Part shown: piece by piece, positions 7,281 to 13,657 of the stretch | Numbering within the stretch: position 1 is the stretch's first letter | Layout: each line of letters begins with the position of its first letter | Source: a virus | Direction: 5' to 3' (one strand) | IMG/VR virus record: IMGVR_UViG_3300009187_000041 | Coordinates: 1 to 37,307 of that record | Length of the DNA: 37,307 nucleotides | Made by a program: the position numbers and the translations under genes | Notes under the pieces: generated by a model | What the model was told of the DNA's origin: nothing | Seen by the model: only the letters and a program-made list of their open reading frames with translations | Databases searched by the model: none

Positions 7281-7638
7281 TCTTTTTTGTTCCAGTTGTT
7301 GCATTTGGTCCAAAATTGATCGGACGATTCAGATAGTCACGAGCAGGATCTTGGCCTTCCATCTTGCCACGAATGTACGAGACAGCAAAGCTGGCATAGT
7401 TGATCAGATCTTTGTAGGTGTCTTCGAGTGATTCGAAGTTAGCTGCAGAGCCGGACTCAAGGAGAGACTGAGCACGAAGCATCTTGCCATGCATTGTGTC
7501 ATGGATCGAGTCTACACCGCGGCGATAGTGCATTGCCTGCACTACGTTTGAGTTGGGGTTCTGATAGTCTTGAGACTTCTTAAGCTGAAGCTCGATGCAC
7601 TCTTGCAGGACTTTTACTGATTCACGTTCATTAGACAT
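7273..7638 (-). CDS. Nmad1 (DUF1599-like) nucleotide-modification-associated protein
   Basis: The domain family was named for its recurrent association with phage nucleotide/DNA-modification genes; its biochemical activity is not established. The 121-aa product has LKKSQDYQNPNSNVVQAM (residues 19-36), a helix with IHDTMHGKMLRAQSLLES, then SLEDTYKDLINYASFAVSYI (about 70-89). This matches the KSxDYG...R...E...DxxxDLxNYA layout of the family. I chose the ATG at 7638, preceded by AGGTGG and forming an 8-bp ATGTCTAA overlap with the gene upstream, over an ATG at 7668 that lies inside that gene. It sits directly before dCMP hydroxymethylase. Confidence 0.65.
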   Translation of the reverse strand: MSNERESVKVLQECIELQLKKSQDYQNPNSNVVQAMHYRRGVDSIHDTMHGKMLRAQSLLESGSAANFESLEDTYKDLINYASFAVSYIRGKMEGQDPARDYLNRPINFGPNATTGTKKNV

Positions 7639-8167
7639 ACTTTTCCACCTTATAATATTTGCCTTCATATTGTGAGGGCATTAATGAATCTAACACATCT
7701 TGAGCATTAAGTACATTGATAAGTTCAAATTGAACAATATCATTTTCTTGAAGAGGACGATCCTCAGGTCGATGCATCCGATAAAAACAATAGTGAGTCA
7801 AGATACCTTTATCAACGCCTTGTTGCACCCACGGGTGGGTTTTCATCTTCTGTTCAGAGACATTATAATAAAGTCGTCCGTCGATGCATTTGAAGTCGAT
7901 GAAGGCTTCGTCGATACGGACGTCATAGACACATGCACCGCCAGATGTAAGATGCTCAGGCAGTGGACCAAGAACGACATTCTTCTTGATGAGCCACTCT
8001 TCGAGGACCAGACAGTCGACGTCTTTGGTGAACTTGAAGTCGTTTCTACCGCCTTGGTTTAGGCGTGACTTCATGTTTTCACGGAGTTGCAGGAATTCTT
8101 TATCGATAACCAGACCAGGCTCGGTTACGGAAAAGACGGCTTTGATTTTTTCTAATAGTTCAGTCAT
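7631..8167 (-). CDS. Conserved phage protein with a possible PD-(D/E)xK-like core
   Basis: Not recognised with confidence. The 178-aa protein has VYDVRIDEAFIDFKCIDGRLYYN (about residues 80-102), where Asp82, Asp91 and Lys93 (DFK) have the spacing of a PD-(D/E)xK nuclease core between strands. VDKGILTHYCFYRM follows as a later helix/strand. An N-terminal SRLNQGGRNDFKFTKDVDCLVLEEWL segment may be DNA-binding. If real, it would be a small endonuclease or a degenerate structural relative. The -10 of a TGTACA-class promoter ends only 6 bases before the ATG. It starts the operon running through Nmad1, dCMP hydroxymethylase and deaminase. Confidence 0.35.
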   Translation of the reverse strand: MTELLEKIKAVFSVTEPGLVIDKEFLQLRENMKSRLNQGGRNDFKFTKDVDCLVLEEWLIKKNVVLGPLPEHLTSGGACVYDVRIDEAFIDFKCIDGRLYYNVSEQKMKTHPWVQQGVDKGILTHYCFYRMHRPEDRPLQENDIVQFELINVLNAQDVLDSLMPSQYEGKYYKVEKYV

Positions 8168-8173
8168 AATTTT

Positions 8174-8202
8174 AATCTACCACAGTTTTCATTATATGTA
8201 CA
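8174..8202 (-). promoter_or_regulatory. TGTACA-class promoter heading the Nmad1-gp42-cd operon
   Basis: TGTACA at 8197-8202, 17-base spacer, TAGATT at 8174-8179 in the 35-base gap upstream of the gene at 8167. A second TATAAT directly abuts the TGTACA but has no matching -35. The -10 ends 6 bases before the ATG. Confidence 0.6.
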
Positions 8203-8661
8203 TTATTGATTTAACATCGGCATAAAATAATCAATAGATGCTCGTTCGAACATCGGGATCATTGCCACTGGCATATGAGTCATATCGACATAGTCAATGC
8301 TTATGATAAGGTCATCAAGATCATATTCTTCCATTAGTTGACGATACTTGTTACCCGAAGACTCACCAGTAAATTCAGGATCGCGATATGCACGAAGATG
8401 ACGGGTTTGACGATGGGCAATAGACGAAGTTCTGCCTTCCGACTTGCCAATATATAAAACCATTAATTCGCCATCAATTTCGGCCATATGGCGATACACA
8501 CCGCGCTTGAATCGAGCTCGCGATCGATCCATGCCAGAGGTTTCATAATCATATTCATCACGGTATGCGGTGAGGGAGACGTTCTTGAATGATTCAGAAT
8601 CTTGCCATTCGGCTTCGATATCAATTGAGTTAAACAATTCTGCAATTTCAGATAAGCGCAT
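8203..8661 (-). CDS. GIY-YIG nuclease-like protein
   Basis: Probable small nuclease of the GIY-YIG superfamily. In 152 aa, FKRGVYRHM has GVY at 54-56 and VLYIGKSEGR has YIG at 70-72. Arginines follow in HRQTRHL (84-90), and Glu139 in FERASIDYFMPMLN is placed like the catalytic Glu that precedes the terminal P-x-L-N motif. The order and spacing fit a complete catalytic core. No extra DNA-binding domain is visible apart from about 50 N-terminal residues, so it could be a free-standing homing-type, recombination or host-DNA-degrading enzyme. It has its own TGTACA-class promoter and a ribosome-binding site GAAAGG. Confidence 0.65.
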   Translation of the reverse strand: MRLSEIAELFNSIDIEAEWQDSESFKNVSLTAYRDEYDYETSGMDRSRARFKRGVYRHMAEIDGELMVLYIGKSEGRTSSIAHRQTRHLRAYRDPEFTGESSGNKYRQLMEEYDLDDLIISIDYVDMTHMPVAMIPMFERASIDYFMPMLNQ

Positions 8662-8690
8662 GACAAATACCTTTCAAGTGGATATAAGTC

Positions 8691-8719
8691 ACCTTACACC
8701 CACCTGAATTAATTGTACA
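8691..8719 (-). promoter_or_regulatory. TGTACA-class promoter upstream of the GIY-YIG gene
   Basis: TGTACA at 8714-8719, 17-base spacer, TAAGGT at 8691-8696. An imperfect 9-bp inverted repeat (8673-8681 and 8700-8708, one G-T mismatch) flanks the -10, recalling the arrangement at gp45. The -10 match is weak. Confidence 0.5.
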
Positions 8720-8722
8720 CAG

Positions 8723-9130
8723 TTATTTTAGTTTTGTCAACAAACCGTGGTTATTAGCATGGGATGGTGCTTTCCATCCGGGCGGTTTGATGAGGTCCGG
8801 CAACCCAAGAGGATTCGGCCGTTCAGGTTTGATGCCTACCTCCTTAGCAAGGTTAGCACGAAGGACCTTATTCCATGCCTCATATGAATCAATGCCCATT
8901 GCATCTAGTGTACCGATAGCAACAACACAGAGATCGATCAGGCCATCTACGATCTCTTCGGCATCCTTACGCTTAACTGCATTCTTGGTCTCAGTCAATT
9001 CCTCATCAAGAAACGACATACGGAAGTCAAGGAACTGCTTTAGTTTCTCAGCATCAAAGTCATTAACCTTTTCATTGACACCATAGTATGTGTGCATACC
9101 TGCAATGTCACGTACCCAATCTTCACTCAT
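8723..9130 (-). CDS. MazG-like / phosphoribosyl-ATP pyrophosphohydrolase-like NTP pyrophosphatase
   Basis: All-alpha nucleotide pyrophosphohydrolase expected to hydrolyse (d)NTPs or related nucleotides to monophosphates. The 135-aa protein has DFRMSFLDEELTETKNAV with Glu43, Glu44 and Glu47, then AEEIVDGLIDLCVVAIGTLDAMG with Glu59 and Asp62. Together these give the EExxE(n)ExxD metal-binding signature. The C-terminal KPERPNPLGLPDLIKPPGWKAP segment is typical of the phage version. The start is preceded by AAGGAG. Such enzymes recur in T4-like phages, where they may tune nucleotide pools or alarmone signalling. Confidence 0.82.
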   Translation of the reverse strand: MSEDWVRDIAGMHTYYGVNEKVNDFDAEKLKQFLDFRMSFLDEELTETKNAVKRKDAEEIVDGLIDLCVVAIGTLDAMGIDSYEAWNKVLRANLAKEVGIKPERPNPLGLPDLIKPPGWKAPSHANNHGLLTKLK

Positions 9131-9154
9131 AATAATCTCCTTGTTTGTATTCTT

Positions 9155-9183
9155 ACCCTATCACAATTATGCATTAATGTACA
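9155..9183 (-). promoter_or_regulatory. TGTACA-class promoter upstream of the MazG-like gene
   Basis: TGTACA at 9178-9183, 17-base spacer, TAGGGT at 9155-9160; 24 bases remain to the ATG and include AAGGAG. It lies in the gap between the deformylase stop and the MazG-like start. The -10 match is weak, but position and spacing agree with the set. Confidence 0.5.
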
Positions 9184-9185
9184 CC

Positions 9186-9740
9186 TTAAACTTGTAAAGC
9201 ATGTACAAGATTTAGTGCCTCATCACTGATATTTGGAAGGACGCTTAATTGACGATTCTTCAGTTTCTTGACAAGCTTCTTAGCCTGTTCAAGATGATAA
9301 CGGTTAGCACGGGATGTATGAGCAATACCATCTAGATGATCGAGTTCATGTAGAAATACACGAGCCGTCATGCCGGTAAATGTCTTGGTAGATGTATCGC
9401 CATCAGGAGTCGTAAAACGAACCTTGATGCTCTTCGGTCTCTTGACCTTTACAAACAGGTTAGGATACGATAGACATCCTTCCTCAAGCGTGACCATTTC
9501 AGATGATGTATCAACTACGCGTGGATTGAAGACACCTATGATCTCCTCTGCCCTCATCACAAATGCACGTGTACGCACACCGATCTGGTTAGCTGATAGG
9601 CCCATTCCTTCATTCTCTCGCATAGTTTCTGCAAGATCGTTATATAGTTCTACAGGATCAACAACCGGATTCTTGAAGTCGAATGCCGGCATCTCTTCCT
9701 TGAGTATCGGATGGTCTTTGCCTAGGATAGTAACAATCAT
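9186..9740 (-). CDS. def: Peptide deformylase
   Basis: Metalloenzyme removing the N-formyl group from nascent proteins. The 184-aa product has all three family motifs: GMGLSANQ (45-52, motif I GxGLAAxQ), EGCLS (87-91, motif II with the metal-ligand Cys) and HELDH (131-135, motif III HExDH). It therefore looks catalytically intact. It begins with MIVTILGKDHPILKEEMPAF, the standard N-terminal strand, and has an extra basic C-terminus. Phage deformylases are known in cyanophages and other marine T4-like viruses and are thought to support rapid phage or organelle/host protein turnover. It is 5 bases downstream of gp46. Confidence 0.93.
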   Translation of the reverse strand: MIVTILGKDHPILKEEMPAFDFKNPVVDPVELYNDLAETMRENEGMGLSANQIGVRTRAFVMRAEEIIGVFNPRVVDTSSEMVTLEEGCLSYPNLFVKVKRPKSIKVRFTTPDGDTSTKTFTGMTARVFLHELDHLDGIAHTSRANRYHLEQAKKLVKKLKNRQLSVLPNISDEALNLVHALQV

Positions 9741-9745
9741 GCCAT

Positions 9746-11467
9746 TTATACTTTCTCTTGTTTTATTACTGAAAAATTGCTATGTTTTTCAAATTTAATA
9801 ACAGAATGGAATTTATCATAAAGCTGATCACCTTTATGACTAATAACAAAGATATTTCCATCTGTTATATTTGATAGGATATCCATAAGTGTATCGTTGC
9901 CACTAGTATCTAATGACGAGTCAAAGACTTCATCCAGGATAAGAAGGTTGGTGCTAGCACTATTCCGCAACTTAGCAATAGCCCGCCAGGTAAACATAAG
10001 AGCAAGATCAAGACGGCTTTTCTCGCCTTCGGAGAAAGATGCATAAGAGAACTCATCTCTAAAGCGCGATTTAATCTTTTCATTAAAGTTCTCGTCCAAT
10101 TCAAACTGGACAAAGAAGTCCATAGCCGCGAGGTATTTATTAATAAGTTTGTTCATGATGGGAACATATTGCTTAATAATTCTTGTCTTGATACCAGAGT
10201 CCTTGAGCAGGACACCGGCAACTTCGATTACCTGACGCTCGTTAGCCAGTTCTTCCTTGTACTTCTGTTGTACAGCAAGATGGCTATTAAGTACACTTAA
10301 ATCTTCCTTGCTCTCATCGATTACACCGGTATTCTTCTCAAGACCATTGATCTCAGTCTCGAGAGTACGGATACTGGAGTTCCATGAACGGATGTCAGAG
10401 TTAAGTTCGGTGATCTTGGTATTGATGGCAGTGATCTCTTTGTTGATCTCTGTGATTTGGTTGACACGCTCATTGATACTATTGATTTCGGTTTCAATCT
10501 TTTGCAAAGCATCAGTAATTTCAGTCTGCTTTGATTCGCGATCTCCGATAGTTTCATTCTTGAAATCATGATCAATACCTTGACGGCATGTCGGACAACT
10601 ATCATTGTCATGATAGAATGTGATCTCCTTCTTGAGGCTACGGATCTTAGTCTCAAGTTGACTCTCAAGCTCAATTAACTTAGTACGCTTAGAGTTTACC
10701 TTATCACTATCAGTGATCTGACCCAGCATGTCTTTGAGCTTATTGTTCTCACGAGTCAATGCCATTTCTGTGAGCAAAATCTCACCCATGAGTTCATCAA
10801 TCAACTCTTGTTTCTGTTTGATAAGGTGATCGTTGTTCGTCTTCAGAGAGTCGATATGCTTCTGAGTCAACTCGATCTTGTTCTCGATCAGGTTTATCTG
10901 ATAGTCAGTATCAGTGATAGCTGCCTTGTTTGTGACAATCTTTTCTTTGAGAAGATTGTTCATGGTAGTGAAGATCTGGATATCCAGAAGATCCTCAATG
11001 ACCTCACGACGAGCATGAGCAGGCAATTGCATGAATGGGAGATAATTGGCACTACCCAAGATGACAATTTGGCCAAAACTCTTGAAACTTAATTTCAAGA
11101 TACTCTTCTCAAGGTATTCTTGATAATCCCTGGCGGATGAATTTTGATTTATCATTTCGCCATTTTGATAGATTTCGAAGATTTGAGGTTTAATGCCGCG
11201 TTTTACACGGAAATGCTTAGAACCTACCATAAACTCGCATTCTACGACTAAATTCTTCTGTGTCATAGAATTAAGCAACTGAGGCTTGTTGATGTTACGG
11301 AACGGCTTACCGTACAGAGCAAACGACAATGCGTCTAGGATCGTTGACTTACCAGCCCCGTTTTCCCCGACGATCAATGTTGACTTGCTACGATCCAGTG
11401 ACACTTCAGTAAACTGGTTACCGGTTGACAGCATGTTCTGCCAACGAATAGTTTTAAATAGGATCAC
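9746..11467 (-). CDS. 46: Recombination endonuclease subunit gp46 (SbcC/Rad50-like)
   Basis: ATPase partner of gp47; the complex resects double-strand ends for recombination-dependent replication and host DNA degradation. In 573 aa (T4: 560), Walker A GENGAGKS lies at 34-41. A long coiled coil surrounds the zinc-hook CPTC (Cys291, Cys294), the ABC signature FSEGEKSR is at 478-485 and Walker B LLILDE at 508-513. The start is GTG at 11467 with GGAG upstream. It sits 3 bases after gp47 ends, as in T4. A perfect TGTACA-N17-TATAAT promoter lies inside the 3' end of gp47. Confidence 0.96.
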   Translation of the reverse strand: MILFKTIRWQNMLSTGNQFTEVSLDRSKSTLIVGENGAGKSTILDALSFALYGKPFRNINKPQLLNSMTQKNLVVECEFMVGSKHFRVKRGIKPQIFEIYQNGEMINQNSSARDYQEYLEKSILKLSFKSFGQIVILGSANYLPFMQLPAHARREVIEDLLDIQIFTTMNNLLKEKIVTNKAAITDTDYQINLIENKIELTQKHIDSLKTNNDHLIKQKQELIDELMGEILLTEMALTRENNKLKDMLGQITDSDKVNSKRTKLIELESQLETKIRSLKKEITFYHDNDSCPTCRQGIDHDFKNETIGDRESKQTEITDALQKIETEINSINERVNQITEINKEITAINTKITELNSDIRSWNSSIRTLETEINGLEKNTGVIDESKEDLSVLNSHLAVQQKYKEELANERQVIEVAGVLLKDSGIKTRIIKQYVPIMNKLINKYLAAMDFFVQFELDENFNEKIKSRFRDEFSYASFSEGEKSRLDLALMFTWRAIAKLRNSASTNLLILDEVFDSSLDTSGNDTLMDILSNITDGNIFVISHKGDQLYDKFHSVIKFEKHSNFSVIKQEKV

Positions 11468-11470
11468 ACA

Positions 11471-12532
11471 CTACTCCACGCTTAAAGCTTCATTATATAG
11501 CGTACTCAAGAAATTGTACAACACTTTTTTGTCCACTCGGGACTCAACTTGATCAACTACCTTGTTCAGGACGGTCAGTGTATCCTCAGCTTCATTGACG
11601 ATGTCACCATCATCCTCCATCTGTAGGTTAAGATTATCGTCTACAACCTGAAGATCCAGTACACCAGCCTTCTCGATCTTGTCGACGAACATATCGAACC
11701 AATATGGGTTAGTCTTAGTATGGACAATTAGTTTGATATATGAGCCAGCATAATGATTAAAGTCAACATCCATGATCTCATCAAGAGTCTTGTCCTGATC
11801 ATGATAGTGTACCTTATTGAACATCGTCAATGGGTTACGAATGAATTCTAGTTCCCTGGTTTCCGTGTCAAAGATATGAAAGCCTCTCGGATCATTGTAG
11901 TCCGACCAAGACATTTCATAAGGAGCCCCCAGATAGTTGATATTACCACGAGTAGACTTATGATGAAAATGGCCGGAGCAAACAATGTCAAACTTATCAA
12001 AAATCTTAGAATCGAACCCATGGTCATTTACTGCTCCTTTATACATTTCAAAACCAGCGATCTCCAGGTGTCCAAGCAATACTTGCGCGGAGGTGTCCCG
12101 TAGGAAATCCATACTCTCATTATAATTCCCAGAGCAAACCCAAGGTAGAACACCAATATCAAGATCGCCAAGGCGAACAACACTAGGACTATCGTAGTAG
12201 TGTATGTCATAAGTTGAATGCTCAAAGAGTTCCCTCATTGAGTTAACCTCGTTCGTATTTTTAAACGAGGTGTCATGATTGCCAATAATTACATCAAGTC
12301 TTATTCCGGAATTATCACAATGCTCGACGAATTTACGAAGGTGTCTTGCTGTAACGAAGTTGATATACTTACGCCGATCGACAATATCCCCAAGATGGAA
12401 GATATTAGTAATCCGATGTTCAGCCAAATACGGAAAGAATTGTTCATAATAAAACCTATTAAAATATGCGGCGAACGCAGGACTATCCCCACGTGCACCC
12501 CAGTGAGTATCAGTGATGAAAGCAATTTTCAT
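11471..12532 (-). CDS. 47: Recombination endonuclease subunit gp47 (SbcD/Mre11-like)
   Basis: Calcineurin-like metallophosphoesterase forming the nuclease half of the gp46/47 complex. The 353-aa product (T4: 339) has the five phosphoesterase motifs in order: ITDTHWG (Asp8, His10), HLGDIVDRR (Asp49), IIGNHDT (Asn85, His86), LLGHLEI, and CSGHFHHKS. The start codon overlaps the stop of the 54-aa small ORF as TAATG. Its last 50 bases contain a promoter for gp46, so the two subunits may be expressed both together and with extra gp46. Confidence 0.96.
   Translation of the reverse strand: MKIAFITDTHWGARGDSPAFAAYFNRFYYEQFFPYLAEHRITNIFHLGDIVDRRKYINFVTARHLRKFVEHCDNSGIRLDVIIGNHDTSFKNTNEVNSMRELFEHSTYDIHYYDSPSVVRLGDLDIGVLPWVCSGNYNESMDFLRDTSAQVLLGHLEIAGFEMYKGAVNDHGFDSKIFDKFDIVCSGHFHHKSTRGNINYLGAPYEMSWSDYNDPRGFHIFDTETRELEFIRNPLTMFNKVHYHDQDKTLDEIMDVDFNHYAGSYIKLIVHTKTNPYWFDMFVDKIEKAGVLDLQVVDDNLNLQMEDDGDIVNEAEDTLTVLNKVVDQVESRVDKKVLYNFLSTLYNEALSVE
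11492..11520 (-). promoter_or_regulatory. TGTACA-class promoter for gp46 (inside gp47)
   Basis: TGTACA at 11515-11520, 17-base spacer, TATAAT at 11492-11497; 24 bases remain to the GTG start of gp46. The -10 is a perfect consensus hexamer, and an A-rich stretch precedes the -35 on the minus strand. Confidence 0.7.
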
Positions 12533-12696
12533 TAACGCTTTACCTTAGTTTTCTTATTATACTGCATCAAAATATTATCACAGTACTTACGCACGTTCTC
12601 TAATGCAATCATATGGTTATAACGAATGTGTTCAGGAGTTTTAGTATCCAAAGCATTCTCTGCCATCTGTTGGATTAATACTGGAATGTTATTCAT
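12532..12696 (-). CDS. Small ORF of 54 aa between gp55 and gp47
   Basis: My translation from the ATG at 12696 gives a 54-residue protein beginning MNNIPVLIQQMAENALDTKT and ending YNKKTKVKR. It looks helical with a basic tail; no family is recognised. It fills almost the whole space between gp55 and gp47. It overlaps gp55 by 8 bases (ATGAATAA) and gp47 by 1 base (TAATG), the two junction types that link real genes throughout this window, and GATGA/GAA-rich sequence precedes the start. The tight double coupling and lack of any other gene here support it being translated. Confidence 0.7.
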   Translation of the reverse strand: MNNIPVLIQQMAENALDTKTPEHIRYNHMIALENVRKYCDNILMQYNKKTKVKR

Positions 12697-13267
12697 TTTC
12701 ATCATCCTCGATAAATTTCTCTACGCCTTTTTTGGCTTTTTGTGTAACTGGGTTTTTGGCTTCAAACTTCTCAACCAATTCACCAAGCTTCTCAGATACA
12801 TTTATAAAGGCTGCAGAGTAGTGTGACCGGTCTTCAGGAGCCATATCAACTAATGTGTTCATAATCATACTGTTCTCGAAACTCTTATGCTTAATATACA
12901 GTTGCTTCTTTTCCTTCTGGATTCTACGAAGGAAGGCGTAGTAGATGATCTGAGTGAAGTATGCAAACGGATTCGTAGACTTCTCAGGGTTGAAGTTGTG
13001 AAGATACGCTAGACAGTTTTCAATGCCGTCGGAGATCATCTCATCCTTATATGAGTAGCCGACAAAGTTGGGGCGTGTTGCCAAGCGGGTGGCAATTAAC
13101 ATGATGCACTCACCGACATATCTAGATACGATCGGGCGTGGTTCACCGGCCGCCATTGCTTCATCATAGAGTCTACGGTAGACAATCATCTCCGCATAGA
13201 ACTTCTTGTTATCGATATAGTTATTTGCTTTTTTCTTCTTAACCGGATTCGGCATTGATTCTGACAT
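12689..13267 (-). CDS. 55: Late-transcription sigma factor gp55
   Basis: Phage sigma-family protein that directs host RNA polymerase to TATAAATA late promoters, which are abundant here. The 192-aa product (T4: 185) aligns with T4 gp55 in the core: IMLIATRLATRPNFVGYSYKDEMISDGIENCLAYLHNF, then NPFAYFTQIIYYAFLRRIQKEKK, matching T4's IADGIE...LHNF...NPHAYITQ...FVQRIKKERK. That is the region-2-like -10 recognition and core-binding part. The acidic/basic C-terminus should contact the gp45 clamp. The start has a purine-rich leader AAGGATATATC. A TGTACA promoter lies about 200 bases upstream inside the preceding gene. Confidence 0.95.
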   Translation of the reverse strand: MSESMPNPVKKKKANNYIDNKKFYAEMIVYRRLYDEAMAAGEPRPIVSRYVGECIMLIATRLATRPNFVGYSYKDEMISDGIENCLAYLHNFNPEKSTNPFAYFTQIIYYAFLRRIQKEKKQLYIKHKSFENSMIMNTLVDMAPEDRSHYSAAFINVSEKLGELVEKFEAKNPVTQKAKKGVEKFIEDDENE

Positions 13268-13276
13268 GATATATCC

Positions 13277-13657
13277 TTAATTAATCGTTGACTTACCTAC
13301 AAGTCTTTTTGAGATTGTTTCGCGCAATGTCTCTTCCATATCTTCCATATCCTTGATGGAATCTTCAATCATCTTATACGTATCAGCTTTCTTTGATGCC
13401 TCTACCAGTTTGTTATAGTACCTGGTCATTGGTTCATTAGCCGGCATCTTATAAATGATATGCATATTATCTACAACTATATACTGTCGTAAAGAAAATG
13501 TACACACATTTATGAGTTTCATGCCATTATTACCGAACTCATCCTGTGTTTCGACAATATAAAATGGATTCTGAATAGTATCAGCGCCTTCTCGTAGCGT
13601 TCGAACCTTTTCTCCAATAATCTGTTCGCCATTGGATAGTGTATAGATGTAAATCAT
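13277..13657 (-). CDS. Conserved T4-like phage protein, small beta-barrel (Sm/SH3-like) N-terminus
   Basis: Function unknown. The 126-aa product starts IYIYTLSNGEQIIGEKVRTL, then IQNPFYIVETQDEFGNNGMKLINVCTF, then VVDNMHIIYKMPANEPMTRYYNKL. This strand pattern (GEEIIG...I.NP..I......M.L..F......I......I......Y) is common in short marine T4-like phage proteins with an Sm/SH3-type barrel. It is followed by a charged helical tail (about 85-126, EDSIKDMEDMEETLRETI). It lies between uvsW and gp55 with TAATG coupling to uvsW. T4 has the late co-activator gp33 near its sigma gene, but I see no clear gp33 similarity. Confidence 0.55.
   Translation of the reverse strand: MIYIYTLSNGEQIIGEKVRTLREGADTIQNPFYIVETQDEFGNNGMKLINVCTFSLRQYIVVDNMHIIYKMPANEPMTRYYNKLVEASKKADTYKMIEDSIKDMEDMEETLRETISKRLVGKSTIN
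13476..13504 (-). promoter_or_regulatory. TGTACA-class promoter upstream of gp55 (inside the Sm-like gene)
   Basis: TGTACA at 13499-13504, 17-base spacer, TATAGT at 13476-13481. It is intragenic, about 210 bases before the gp55 ATG, so it would transcribe gp55, the 54-aa ORF and gp47. Confidence 0.55.

Noticed and set aside
7828-7846. Plus-strand hairpin ACCCACGGGTGGGT followed by TTTT
   Set aside because: Loop of only two bases, inside a minus-strand coding region, with no plus-strand gene to terminate.
9740-9760. TATAAATG before the deformylase gene as a late promoter
   Set aside because: Last base differs from the consensus, and it sits in gp46 coding sequence almost on the start codon.
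10130-10142. AATAAATA on the minus strand inside gp46
   Set aside because: Internal to coding sequence with no gene start nearby; expected by chance in AT-rich DNA.
9202-10274. TGTACA at 9202 and 10269 (also 18614, 19226, 20690, 30156)
   Set aside because: No TANNNT at 17 bases on the minus strand; all but 18614 lie in coding DNA. The site at 10269 has TACACT at 17 bases on the plus strand, but no plus-strand gene follows.
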